NCBI GenBank assembly: GCA_019339365.1
Contig: CP079859.1
Coordinates: 2,790,001-2,854,000 of the forward strand
Length of the DNA stretch: 64,000 bases
DNA from: Vibrio neptunius
Lineage (GTDB): Bacteria > Pseudomonadota > Gammaproteobacteria > Enterobacterales > Vibrionaceae
Direction of reading: 5' to 3'
The position numbers and the translations under genes are program-made. Position 1 is the stretch's first letter, and each line of letters starts with the position of its first letter. Below the pieces are notes generated by a model. It worked only from the letters and a program-made list of their open reading frames with translations, did no database searches and was not told where the DNA came from. Positions 53,048 through 62,031 of this stretch are shown here, piece after piece.

Positions 53048-54400
53048 ATGAACAATGTAACCTTTGCTTGTCGTGACGAGTTCAAACGAGAAACCGTAGC
53101 AGAAAAAGTAGCTCTATTACTTGAGTCGTCAATAGATATCTCCCCAATGGTCGTTGACGGTGGGTGGGGAACCGGAAAAACGGAGTTCTGCCATAAACTA
53201 ATCAACTTAATGAAAGGCAGAGATTCGCATCATCTGATTTACGTTGATGCATTTCAGGCTGATCATGCCGATGAACCTTTGCTAACAATACTAGCTGAAA
53301 TTTTGAAAGTTCTACCTGAAGGTGAGCAGCGAGAAAGCTTCGTTCAAAAAGTCTTACCAACCGTTAGGTATGGTCTAAAAACTTTAGCAAAAGCAGGTGT
53401 TGCCCATGTATTAAAACAAGATACAGAAACTGTCCTTGATGGATTTGACAAAGAGATCCAGAAAGTAGCAGATAAAGCGATAGATTCATCAGTAGAGTCG
53501 CTGTTAAAAGATCATATAAAGGCTAATGAAAGCCTAGAAGCTCTACAAAAAATGATGGCTGATATTACGGAAGAAAAGCCTATTGTAGTATTCATCGATG
53601 AACTAGATCGGTGTCGACCTGACTTTGCGGTGAATATACTCGAAGTAATTAAGCACACATTCCCTGTTTCTGGTGTTCAGTTTGTCCTAGTGACCAACAC
53701 AAACCAACTAAAAGCCTCTATTAATCATCGATATGGTGACAGTGTTAACGCTCAACAATATCTTGATAAATTCCTCAAGTTTACTTTCGTATTACCTAAC
53801 TCCTTTTCAAATCATAGTGGTCTAGAAAAGTCTCTGGCTTCTGTTTGCCACTATCAAAACCTTGTTAACCAAAGCCCCCTTTTGGAACCCCTTAACTTAG
53901 CAGAAAATGCCGAGTTTGCTTTCGTAAAGCATGTAATACGTGAGCATCAACTTTCATTACGTGAAGTGGAAACACTAGTCAGGTACATAGAGGTATATCA
54001 ACAACTCTCAAATGGGCAAGCTCTAGCTGATGACATTGTATTCGGATACCGACTACTTCGACTTTTTGGAGTTATGCTCTTTTGCTTTAACAAACAGATA
54101 GCTAGCTCGCTTACTCGTTCAAGAGCTGATGCAAAACAGCTTGCTGAGTTCTTTGGTGAGCATCAAATAGTTCCCATCCGAGAAGGGTCACTTGATGCAG
54201 AACACCATCAAGTCGTCCTTACAATGATCGCGCAAGAATGCTTGTACAACTCAGACCTGTTTGAGCCTAGTGATGATCACCATGACTCAGAATGGCGACA
54301 CTTAATCGAAGCCTACTTCCGTCGAGGAGGCTTTCCTCCTAGAAAAGGGGCACGTACAAAAATCGTAGCGGAAGCAATTCAAACCCTTAATCTAATGTAA
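53048..54400 (+). CDS. KAP-family P-loop NTPase
   Basis: 450 residues. Walker A GGWGTGKTEF (~38-47) and Walker B VVFIDELDRCRPDF (~180-193) with the 'DELDRC' form typical of KAP NTPases. No transmembrane segment is evident, so it is a soluble type. KAP proteins are repeatedly found in bacterial defence islands and near membranes, but their mechanism is mostly unknown. It is last of the four-gene plus-strand cluster next to the type I restriction operon. Confidence 0.85.
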   Translation: MNNVTFACRDEFKRETVAEKVALLLESSIDISPMVVDGGWGTGKTEFCHKLINLMKGRDSHHLIYVDAFQADHADEPLLTILAEILKVLPEGEQRESFVQKVLPTVRYGLKTLAKAGVAHVLKQDTETVLDGFDKEIQKVADKAIDSSVESLLKDHIKANESLEALQKMMADITEEKPIVVFIDELDRCRPDFAVNILEVIKHTFPVSGVQFVLVTNTNQLKASINHRYGDSVNAQQYLDKFLKFTFVLPNSFSNHSGLEKSLASVCHYQNLVNQSPLLEPLNLAENAEFAFVKHVIREHQLSLREVETLVRYIEVYQQLSNGQALADDIVFGYRLLRLFGVMLFCFNKQIASSLTRSRADAKQLAEFFGEHQIVPIREGSLDAEHHQVVLTMIAQECLYNSDLFEPSDDHHDSEWRHLIEAYFRRGGFPPRKGARTKIVAEAIQTLNLM

Positions 54401-54680
54401 ATCATATAAAGCTTGGCGATTTAGGCTAACTCCTAAGTCGCTTATGTCCCGAAGTGACTCAAAATCATTTTCAGCATACCTCCAGGCACCGATTCCCAAT
54501 TACTCACCTTTAACGAATAATTACGCAACCACATGTATTTTTTTCACATGAATTTTATTAGGGAAAATTTGGAGCCAGAACGACAAGTAATTTAATGAGC
54601 GAAAATCACAATGGGGGCAGATTTGAGCTAGCTACAGAGGCTAGCCTGCTTGGGAGGCTTCATATCTAAGATGTACTGAC
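54401..54680. other. intergenic, no feature recognised
   Basis: About 280 bases after the KAP gene with no open frame, IS end or RNA that I can support. CAATGGGGGCAGATTTGAGC near 54610 has a trace of the GGGGGCA ends seen in other IS remnants. Confidence 0.4.
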
Positions 54681-54695
54681 GAGTAAATGGAGTGA

Positions 54696-54881
54696 TTATG
54701 CTCTTTTAGCTGCATCCAGCTCATTTTCTGCCTGTCGCATATCGTCTATCGCCTCTTTTAAATCTTCAGAACTTACCGCACCAGCTCGATGAAGCCTTGC
54801 CATTTCCTTGTGATGCTGACAAGCGCGATCATACTTTTCTCTTGCTTCCTTTATTTCAGGACTTCTGTTTATGTTGAACAT
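54696..54881 (-). CDS. small coiled-coil protein, 61 aa
   Basis: Reads MFNINRSPEIKEAREKYDR… with heptad-like leucine/alanine spacing throughout (EDLKEAIDDMRQAENELDAAKRA at the end, shown here in part: EDLKEAIDDM). ATG 54881 has TGAGGT 9 bases upstream and is chosen over TTG 54887. Highly charged, no membrane segment. Family unknown. Confidence 0.55.
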   Translation of the reverse strand: MFNINRSPEIKEAREKYDRACQHHKEMARLHRAGAVSSEDLKEAIDDMRQAENELDAAKRA

Positions 54882-54997
54882 AGACAACTACCTCATGTGA
54901 TTGAATGATCATGTTAAACACTACAGTACAAAGATGAGTAAAAGTAGGTCAAATGGCCTCACTGTGATTTGTGAAATTGAGCGTCACCAACACGAAA

Positions 54998-55210
54998 TGG
55001 GGCAGAAATGAGTTCATCCTGCGTGATTAACTTGCAAGTAGGAGTGGAGATTTTTAAACCATATATCTCGCCAGCAAACTAAAAAGAAAAACCGTCAAGC
55101 CTAAACTTGATGGTTTTGATTCTTAACTGCCTATGCGGCAGGGCACTATTAACTATAGTCCCAGATGTTGTTTACGTGATATGACTTCTTAGTTTGGTCA
55201 AACCTAGCAA
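54998..55210. repeat. 213-bp direct repeat, right copy
   Basis: Gapless match to 40854-41066 (about 95%). It holds the same gene tail (…VEIFKPYISPAN), terminator (55088-55122) and I-F-repeat-like sequence. It lies ~65 bases from the ffs terminator, that is, immediately downstream of the SRP RNA gene. Confidence 0.85.
55119..55146 (-). repeat. solitary type I-F CRISPR-repeat-like sequence, right copy
   Basis: Identical over all 28 bases to 40975-41002, although the surrounding repeat has diverged by ~5%. Confidence 0.5.
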
Positions 55211-55274
55211 AATCACTTTTGTTGTAAACCTACAGCAAAAAAACAGACGATGAAGACTTATGGTGAAAATATGA

Positions 55275-55301
55275 AAAAAGCCCGCAAATTACTTTGCGGG
55301 C
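55275..55301 (-). terminator. intrinsic terminator of ffs
   Basis: A 9-bp stem GCCCGCAAA / TTTGCGGGC with a 4-base loop, followed on the minus strand by six T. It begins about ten bases after the mature SRP RNA 3' end. Confidence 0.9.
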
Positions 55302-55310
55302 TTTTAAATG

Positions 55311-55418
55311 GGTGGAAGCCCCAGCCACATCCCGGCACACAAGTCACTCGCTGCGGCTGCTTCCTTCCGGACCTGACCGAGTTCACGAGCTATTGTTGCG
55401 GGAGGACCAGGGCCTCCA
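55311..55418 (-). ncRNA. ffs: signal recognition particle RNA (4.5S RNA)
   Basis: The minus strand carries the hallmark SRP domain IV sequence GGTCAGGTCCGGAAGGAAGC and AGCAG, flanked by long complementary arms (CTCCCGCAAC near the 5' end; TGTGCCGGGATGTGGCTGG near the 3' end; ends pair GGAGGCC with GGCTTCC). About 108 nt, like E. coli 4.5S RNA. It binds Ffh and directs membrane-protein targeting. Exact ends are estimated from pairing. ffs is a known insertion site for genomic islands and for some Tn7-like elements. Confidence 0.95.
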
Positions 55419-55532
55419 TAGATTCTGTTTCCTTAGCATGGCTAAGGAGTGAGGGGATTATCAGCCATCACCGCAGGTAATTCAAGGGAAATTCCTAATA
55501 TTTCCTTCGATTTAGTGCCAAGTGATTAGTCG

Positions 55533-57560
55533 TTAACCATCCTGACTTAAATGGACCACATTTTGCTCATGAGACTGACCACTTCTCATACCTTGATGAC
55601 TTTCTCGTTTATGATCGTACATGGCTTGGTCAGCTTGATTAAGGACTTCTTGCAGGGTCATCAGCCCTTCTCTCGGAAAAGACACGCCTATCGCCACGGA
55701 GAGTTCCAAAGACACCTGATGCGCTTCAGATACAAAATGTATAGTGGAAAGCTTCTCCAAAAGTGAGTTTAAGGATTGCGAATCTGGCTGACCAATAAGA
55801 ATAAACTCATCGCCGCCAATTCTATATCGGTACCCTTTCCAGAAACGTTCGATTTGTTCTGCCACCGCGCGCAGAACCTGATCACCGATTTCGTGACCAT
55901 AGGTGTCATTGATGAACTTAAAGCGATTCACATCCAGATAGAGCAAGGTGTAATGAGCACTTATACCCGAGCGGAAACGCCTGTGCATTGAACGTCGATT
56001 CTTGAGCCGGGTCAGATTGTCTGTGGTTGACTGGTTGTGAAGATACATAGCGACAATTGCTAGGAAGGCTAACACCAGCATAAATAACGCCCTAATATGG
56101 CTCGAAAAGCGCTGTTCCGCCTGAAGGGTGGCTTTCCAGTCTGGCCGATAGTCATAGCGTTGGACAATTCTCTCGGTATCTATCATTTTCAGCGCTCGAC
56201 TGAATAGAGGAGCTAGCGATGCCCCTATCTGATTTTTGGCAAAACCAATCGCGATATCTGAAGTGTAATACCCCCCTATCAACGGATCTTCCTTCAAAGG
56301 TAGGAGATCTTTTGACTCGCGCAAAAGCGTATTAAAGTTGGCTCGACTTATCGCAATGTAGTCGACTTCATGATTCATTAACGCCTTCAGTTGCGACTCG
56401 CTGCTGTCGTAGGTGAGCAATGTTTTCTTAGGCAGCAGTCCCCTGAGTAGTTCCTCATAAAAGTCATCTTTTACCACACCGATGCGCTCAACAATCAGCT
56501 CTGAGACATTGCTATATACATTATCTTTGTAACCTTCGCGCTTAACCAATATTGCTTCGGGCTGATAATACGGATCACTGTAGTAAACAAGATCTTTGCG
56601 AACTTCAGAGATAGCAATCGGAGAGAGCACATCTATTCGCTTGGCGAGCAAATCACCATACATACTTTCCCAAGATTCATCCGCTGTGCTTTCTATCTGA
56701 CAATTCAACATCAGAATATCGCAGGCTTGAACAACAATATCCGCGGTAATGCCGGCGATAGAACCATCCTTGCGGTAAGTGGCGTATTGACCGATATTTT
56801 CTATTTTAACTCTGAGTGGGCGATTAAAGTTGATACCACTACTGAGTACCGCTTGTCGTAGTGCCTGCTGACGGATCTCAAACTGATATTGATTGATAGA
56901 TTCGCGCAAAAGTTTCTGCACTTCAGCACTGTGTACATAGTGCTCAATCCTTTTTAACAAAGCCGGATGGGCACCTTTACGTGCGACGATGGAGACAGGT
57001 TTAATTGAAAGCTGATTGTTAAGTAGCTGAGCGTCATAACCCGCAATCAACATAGGCTTGAGCTGATTGATAGCATCAACCACACCATCCACACTCCCTT
57101 GCTTGAGTAATGTTAACGCTTCCGACTGCCCCGTGTACTCTACCAAGGTTATCGAGGGAAATGCGTTGCGTATTAGCTCACCATAGATGGTACCTTTTGG
57201 CACACCGACAGTGCGAATCCCGTCCAATGTAGCATTCGTAGCACTAAATACGTACGTATATTCAATATTGGTTGGACTAGAGAAATCGAAATTTAACGCT
57301 CTCTCTGGTGTAAAAGTGACGTTCGCCGCGAAATCACTCTCTCCAGCTCGCACTGAGTCAAGGATTGCGCCAAAGCTGGGATAATAGACGTATTCAATAT
57401 TAAGAGAAAACTTAGACGCAACGGCATCGAACAGGACGCGCGTCACTACGTCGTCTGCTTCCATGGCAACTTTGTAATTGGGAGTCTGGGCTTTGACGGG
57501 CGGAAACCAGATAGTAAAAAACAAGACAGCTATCCAGCCGAAACGTCGTTTTATTAGCAT
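55533..57560 (-). CDS. diguanylate cyclase with two periplasmic solute-binding domains
   Basis: 675 residues. Signal peptide (1-24), two bacterial extracellular solute-binding type 3 domains (~27-240 and ~250-485), a transmembrane helix (~490-510, ALFMLVLAFLAIVAMYL) and a C-terminal GGDEF domain (~520-650) with intact RIGGDEFILIG active site. It should make cyclic di-GMP in response to a periplasmic ligand, perhaps an amino acid. I see no clear RxxD inhibitory site directly before the GGDEF motif. Single gene, transcribed towards ffs. Confidence 0.92.
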   Translation of the reverse strand: MLIKRRFGWIAVLFFTIWFPPVKAQTPNYKVAMEADDVVTRVLFDAVASKFSLNIEYVYYPSFGAILDSVRAGESDFAANVTFTPERALNFDFSSPTNIEYTYVFSATNATLDGIRTVGVPKGTIYGELIRNAFPSITLVEYTGQSEALTLLKQGSVDGVVDAINQLKPMLIAGYDAQLLNNQLSIKPVSIVARKGAHPALLKRIEHYVHSAEVQKLLRESINQYQFEIRQQALRQAVLSSGINFNRPLRVKIENIGQYATYRKDGSIAGITADIVVQACDILMLNCQIESTADESWESMYGDLLAKRIDVLSPIAISEVRKDLVYYSDPYYQPEAILVKREGYKDNVYSNVSELIVERIGVVKDDFYEELLRGLLPKKTLLTYDSSESQLKALMNHEVDYIAISRANFNTLLRESKDLLPLKEDPLIGGYYTSDIAIGFAKNQIGASLAPLFSRALKMIDTERIVQRYDYRPDWKATLQAEQRFSSHIRALFMLVLAFLAIVAMYLHNQSTTDNLTRLKNRRSMHRRFRSGISAHYTLLYLDVNRFKFINDTYGHEIGDQVLRAVAEQIERFWKGYRYRIGGDEFILIGQPDSQSLNSLLEKLSTIHFVSEAHQVSLELSVAIGVSFPREGLMTLQEVLNQADQAMYDHKRESHQGMRSGQSHEQNVVHLSQDG

Positions 57561-57701
57561 AGAGAAGGTTCAAAAAGGCAGTGTGACAAGGAGGTGGTCA
57601 CGTGCAACCACACAATAAGTGATGTTTAAAATATGCGCAATTCTGGCATAGATAGTGAAATTGTCCAAGCGCATAGTTTAAAATCAATTTATTATTTTTG
57701 A

Positions 57702-58442
57702 TTACAAATCGGCTTCTTCTTCTGAGCTACGCAGAATATAGTCTGTCATCCATGCGGTACCCAGTAGGCAAATCCACACAACAAACACTGGGTTTGGCAC
57801 CTCAACCGTTGGCGTGACGACCAATGCCGCAAACCCGACCGTAGGGAGTGTCCAGCACAACAGTTTGCCCCAGTGAAAGCTTTCTAACTTAGCCAAGCTT
57901 TCCATAGATGCGAATATCCCCGTGACACAGAGTGCAACCAATGCCGCGTAGGGTAAGTCAGCCATCCACAAAGGTAAAATAAGCCCCAAAGCCCACCAAC
58001 TATGCTGGTTATTGGGTTGCCAATAACGTACAGCCCACCATGTCACGATCACCGCTAACGTCTGCACCACGGTGATCATAGGTTCTCCACCGAGTTTGCC
58101 CGCCGACTGAGTCGTCATAATGCCCACCTGCAAGGTCACCACAATCAGTGCGGCGGTCAATACGACACCTAAAGTGCTTCGTCTGGAAAACACCACCATC
58201 ATCAGTGGAAATAGGATCCACTGGCTCATCGACAGTGCAATCGGCTGATACGGCAGCGTCAAACCGTAGGTTGTGAGTGCCGCCATCAAAATAAGTCCGA
58301 CACTGCCCTTGTTCGGAATGACCCATAACGCAGGAATGATCAACGCCAAAATAGGAATGTCGCCATCACTCAGACTGATAGCCCGAGCACAAACCACGGC
58401 CAACAAGGTTGTCACTATGAACTGAAATGTAGAAAATATCAT
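57702..58442 (-). CDS. multi-pass inner-membrane protein of unknown function
   Basis: 246 residues with about eight hydrophobic segments and short loops, ending in an acidic tail (SSEEEADL). No transporter signature recognised. It is divergent from the Atl-like gene, with starts 50 bases apart, so the two promoters overlap. Confidence 0.75.
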   Translation of the reverse strand: MIFSTFQFIVTTLLAVVCARAISLSDGDIPILALIIPALWVIPNKGSVGLILMAALTTYGLTLPYQPIALSMSQWILFPLMMVVFSRRSTLGVVLTAALIVVTLQVGIMTTQSAGKLGGEPMITVVQTLAVIVTWWAVRYWQPNNQHSWWALGLILPLWMADLPYAALVALCVTGIFASMESLAKLESFHWGKLLCWTLPTVGFAALVVTPTVEVPNPVFVVWICLLGTAWMTDYILRSSEEEADL

Positions 58443-58492
58443 GCCCTCTCCTTATCCCTTCCATGGAAAAATCGAACTAGGACAACATCATT

Positions 58493-58795
58493 ATGGACCA
58501 GTTTTTAGTGCAAATCTTTGCGGTGATTCACCAAATTCCATGTGGAAAAGTCACGACTTACGGAGAAATCGCCAAACTTGCTGGTTATCCGGGCTATGCT
58601 CGCCATGTCGGGAAAGCCTTAGGTAACCTGCCAAAAGATTCCAAACTTCCTTGGTTTAGGGTCATTAATAGCCAAGGAAGGATTTCGCTAAAAGGGCAGC
58701 ATTTAGTCAGACAAAGGGAGTTGCTGATAGCAGAAGAGATTGAAGTCACCAACGATGGAAAGGTGAGCTTGAGAAAGTTTCGCTGGCAGCCCTAG
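58493..58795 (+). CDS. alkyltransferase-like (ATL/YbaZ) protein
   Basis: 100 residues matching the DNA-binding domain of O6-alkylguanine-DNA alkyltransferases (IPCGKVTTYGEIAKLAG; helix-turn-helix with the Arg finger in YARHVGKALG). The active-site PCHR is replaced by PWFR (~54-57), so it has no acceptor cysteine: the mark of ATL proteins, which bind O6-alkylguanine and flag it for nucleotide excision repair. Same neighbourhood as E. coli ybaZ. Confidence 0.92.
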   Translation: MDQFLVQIFAVIHQIPCGKVTTYGEIAKLAGYPGYARHVGKALGNLPKDSKLPWFRVINSQGRISLKGQHLVRQRELLIAEEIEVTNDGKVSLRKFRWQP

Positions 58796-58816
58796 GCTGC
58801 CATTTTACAGCCCAGA

Positions 58817-59245
58817 TTATTGACTGACTTTCACTAAAACTAAGTCAAGTTGGCTGGTCTGGTGACGATCGGTGATTACCGGATATACGGTATCACTGAT
58901 GAAACGCAATTGGCCTTCCACCTCGATTCGAGCACTGACGCTATAAGTGTGATGGGGCTTTATTTTTCTGGGATCAAACGCTAAATCAAATTTAAAAGGA
59001 ACCTGAGTACCTCCCGTTTCAAATCGGTGTTTTGCTATCACTGTCGCGGGCGCATCAGCGAGTGAGATATCTTGTAGAGTCACTATCACCAGCGCGTTTG
59101 CGGGTAACGCAATACGTTCTCGGTATGTAATCGTACCTGTAATGGCATCTATTTTGACGTCTTTAGTCGGTTTTGCTGGGGACTGGCAACCCAACAATGT
59201 CAGCCCAAGTAAAGCGACCACTAGTAGAGTTAATCCTTTCTTCAT
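58817..59245 (-). CDS. YbaY-family lipoprotein
   Basis: 142 residues. Signal peptide with lipobox LLGC (Cys ~20). The rest is a beta-rich YbaY/YscW-like domain (ITGTITYRERIALPANALV; VTLQDISLADAPA; PFKFDLAFDP). E. coli ybaY lies in the same place between ybaZ and tesB. Function unsettled; the fold resembles secretion pilotins. Confidence 0.85.
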   Translation of the reverse strand: MKKGLTLLVVALLGLTLLGCQSPAKPTKDVKIDAITGTITYRERIALPANALVIVTLQDISLADAPATVIAKHRFETGGTQVPFKFDLAFDPRKIKPHHTYSVSARIEVEGQLRFISDTVYPVITDRHQTSQLDLVLVKVSQ

Positions 59246-59436
59246 AACCCCTCACTAACTTATTAAAATTCCAACTATTATAGATTTCACTCTCTGGTTT
59301 GTCATGACGTGAACCAGCAGAATTCTCCACCCTGAGTCTAAAGATATTTTTATAACTTAATGTTCAAGTATCTGTTTAACTGATCAATTTGTGCTTAGAA
59401 TAAGGCTATATTGATGAAATTGTTAAAGGTGTGAGA

Positions 59437-60297
59437 ATGAGTAAGCCTCTCGACGAACTTCTAGAACTATTACAACTGGAAAAGCTAGAAGAAGGGCTTT
59501 TCAGAGGCCAAAGTGAGAACCTTGGCTTGCCTCAGGTATACGGTGGTCAAGTGATTGGCCAAGCACTCTCTGCCGCTCGATACACAGTGGCTGATGATCG
59601 AACTGTTCATTCATTTCATAGCTATTTTCTCTACCCTGGGGATCCGGAAAAGCCGATTGTGTATGACGTAGAAAACTTGCGGGATGGAAGAAGTTTTAGT
59701 ACTCGCCGTGTCAAAGCCATCCAAAATGGTCGACCAATTTTTTATCTCACCGCTTCTTACCATGGTGAGGCCCCAGGTTTTGAGCATCAAAACGCCATGC
59801 CAGACATTCCAGGCCCTGAGAATTACGCTTCTGAATCAGAGCTTGCTGAACAAATAGCGGACTTTTTGCCAGAGAAAATCAAAGTGGCATTTTGTGGTGA
59901 GAAACCCATTGAAACTCGCCCTGTAACAGTGGTAAACCCACTAAAACCCCACAAAGAAGAAGCAAAGCAATATCTGTGGATTAAGGCCAACGGAGCCATG
60001 CCGGACAACCAACTCATTCATCAATATCTTCTCGGCTATGCCTCAGACTGGGGTTTTCTGGTCACCGCATTGCATCCACATGGCGTATCACTAATGACGC
60101 CTAATTTCCAAGTCGCCACCATCGACCATTCAATATGGTTCCATCGACCTTTTAAGATGGATGAGTGGTTGCTCTACGTGATTGAAAGCCCGACGGCCAG
60201 TAACACGCGTGGCTTAGTACGTGGTGAGATCTATAACCGTCAGGGTCATCTGGTGGCTTCTGCCGTTCAGGAAGGTGTGATGCGGTTTACCAAATAA
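59437..60297 (+). CDS. tesB: acyl-CoA thioesterase II
   Basis: 286 residues from ATG 59437 ([20 protein letters not shown]), aligning with the E. coli TesB start; the in-frame GTG at 59431 is less likely. Double hot-dog fold: [18 protein letters not shown] near 23, [13 protein letters not shown] near 87, second half with DHSIWFHRP (~233), where D, with the later T and Q residues, forms the active site. It hydrolyses medium- and long-chain acyl-CoA in the cytoplasm. Confidence 0.95.
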   Translation: MSKPLDELLELLQLEKLEEGLFRGQSENLGLPQVYGGQVIGQALSAARYTVADDRTVHSFHSYFLYPGDPEKPIVYDVENLRDGRSFSTRRVKAIQNGRPIFYLTASYHGEAPGFEHQNAMPDIPGPENYASESELAEQIADFLPEKIKVAFCGEKPIETRPVTVVNPLKPHKEEAKQYLWIKANGAMPDNQLIHQYLLGYASDWGFLVTALHPHGVSLMTPNFQVATIDHSIWFHRPFKMDEWLLYVIESPTASNTRGLVRGEIYNRQGHLVASAVQEGVMRFTK

Positions 60298-60415
60298 CCT
60301 TTCCCAAAAAAGAGACCGAATGTCAGAATTATGTATACTCTAAACCCATCGGGTTTACTCAGGACATGACCTCAGATTAGGATGCAAAGCCACGTATAAT
60401 ATTTGGCTTATCTTA

Positions 60416-61267
60416 ATGAAAAATATACTTATCACCCTGACCTGTCTCTTTTTGTCATCACACACGGTTGCAGACACACTCACACAACAAGTCGCTCAGT
60501 TAGAGACTCAATCTGGTGGTCGTCTCGGTGTCGCCGTTTTGGATACCCAAAATAATCATCAGTGGCAATATCGTGGCGATGAGCGCTTTCCTATGATGAG
60601 TACCTTTAAAGCACTGATGTGTGCCAGCGCACTCGATCTTGCCGACCAAAACAAGCTTAGCTTAAACGCCACGACCACGATTAAAGAAAGCGATCTGGTG
60701 ACTTGGTCTCCGGTTACTGAAAAATTGATTGGTCAAGACATGACAATTCAACAAGCTTGCGAAGCGACGATGCTGATGAGCGATAACACGGCGGCCAATA
60801 TCGTATTGCATCAAATTGGCGGCCCGCAGCAAGTGACACAATTTGTCCGAACTCTCGATGATAAAGTCACTCGCCTTGACCGCTATGAACCGGAACTGAA
60901 TCAAGCCACTCCAGGTGATAAACGCGATACCACCTCTCCTCATGCGATGGTCACGTCTCTCAACACCATTTTGCTTCAAGACGGGTTGAGCGAAAAAAAC
61001 CAACAGACTCTGCTGACTTGGATGAAAAACAATAAAATCTCAGATTCTCTGATCCGCTCTATTTTACCCCAAGGTTGGTCCATTGCTGATCGCACCGGCG
61101 CTGGTGAACAAGGTTCAAGAGCGATCAACGCACTGGTATGGAACGAGCAGCATAAACCGATCATTATCAGTCTTTATTTGACCCACACAGAGCTTGATAT
61201 AGCGCAGCGCAATCAAACGCTCAACCAAGTAGCAAAACTGGTACTTGAACATTTTTCAGTGGAGTAG
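60416..61267 (+). CDS. blaCARB: class A beta-lactamase, CARB (carbenicillinase) type
   Basis: 283 residues, the length of chromosomal Vibrio CARB enzymes. Signal peptide (1-19, …HTVA). Catalytic motifs: STFK (Ser70-Lys73), SDN (130-132), EPELN (Glu166) and RTG (234-236). The Arg at 234, instead of the Lys of TEM/SHV, is the signature of carbenicillin-hydrolysing enzymes. It is secreted to the periplasm and destroys penicillins. Chromosomal location among core genes without IS or integron suggests an intrinsic gene. TATACT near 60339 may be its -10. Confidence 0.93.
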   Translation: MKNILITLTCLFLSSHTVADTLTQQVAQLETQSGGRLGVAVLDTQNNHQWQYRGDERFPMMSTFKALMCASALDLADQNKLSLNATTTIKESDLVTWSPVTEKLIGQDMTIQQACEATMLMSDNTAANIVLHQIGGPQQVTQFVRTLDDKVTRLDRYEPELNQATPGDKRDTTSPHAMVTSLNTILLQDGLSEKNQQTLLTWMKNNKISDSLIRSILPQGWSIADRTGAGEQGSRAINALVWNEQHKPIIISLYLTHTELDIAQRNQTLNQVAKLVLEHFSVE

Positions 61268-61274
61268 AAACGAC

Positions 61275-61300
61275 AAAGAAGCCATCGCTGGCTTCTTTGC
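61275..61300 (+). terminator. terminator after the beta-lactamase gene
   Basis: A 9-bp stem AAAGAAGCC / GGCTTCTTT with a 6-base loop, starting 7 bases after the stop codon. Confidence 0.75.
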
Positions 61301-61441
61301 GTCTCCAATGCATGATCAATGTGAATGCCCATGTGAACGCTCGGCACTGTAGCCGCTAAAACTCGAATCTACGGTGCCTTTAAAACAGTTGAGAACCCAA
61401 GGGAATCTGATTTACCAGACTTTACGTGGCTATACATTTCT

Positions 61442-61916
61442 TTACGTTTCTCCAATCGGTAGCGCTGTCGTGTACTTGAGCGGCTCCATGGCAAAGGTTG
61501 ACGTGACATTGGAGATGCCAGCAATGGAGTTAACTAATTTTTTATAGAAGTTATCAAAGCATTGCATATCTTTGACCTGAACTTTCATCATGTAGTCGTA
61601 CTCACCAGCCATTCGATAGAATTCCATCACTTCAGGAAAGTCTGCCGCGGTAGAAACAAATTGACTGTACCACTCATGGGAATGGTCGCAGGTTTTCACC
61701 AAAACAAAAGCGGTGAAAGATAAGTCGAGCTTTTCCGGGTTAAGCAAAGCCACCCTTTTTTTCAATGACACCCGATTCTTCAAGCTTTTTCAGCCGCTTC
61801 CAGCACGGTGTAGTCGTTAAATTCACCGCCTCTGCTAAGTCATTTAAGGACAAGGTTCCATCTTGTTGTAACAACGCTAAAATTTTTCGGTCTACCTTAT
61901 CCAACTCCACACCCAT
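61442..61916 (-). pseudogene. Lrp/AsnC-family regulator, frame broken at an A run
   Basis: From ATG 61916 the minus strand encodes the winged-helix part ([41 protein letters not shown]). The ligand-binding RAM domain follows in another frame ([12 protein letters not shown]…[18 protein letters not shown]…[16 protein letters not shown]). The switch is at seven A (plus-strand T run 61756-61762); six would restore [14 protein letters not shown]. The restored protein of ~157 residues is normal for the family. It is divergent from a PLP-enzyme gene, which it probably regulates. May be a sequencing error rather than a true pseudogene. Confidence 0.8.
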
Positions 61917-62031
61917 AAAGAACTCCTATAGAAAAATTTTCTACAAATAAAGCAAATTAAAGGCAATTAGGCAAAGCATTTCTCCTAATATATAGATAGA
62001 TTATTAGCATAACGATGCTAAGGAGGTACCC

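Noticed and set aside
40854..55210. Complete CRISPR-associated Tn7-like transposon
   Set aside because: No tnsA/B/C, tniQ or cas genes lie in the interval and only one repeat-like sequence is present at each end; at most this is a relic.
55250..55480. 76-codon open frame over the SRP RNA region
   Set aside because: It runs antisense through the ffs gene and its terminator; the RNA explains the conservation.
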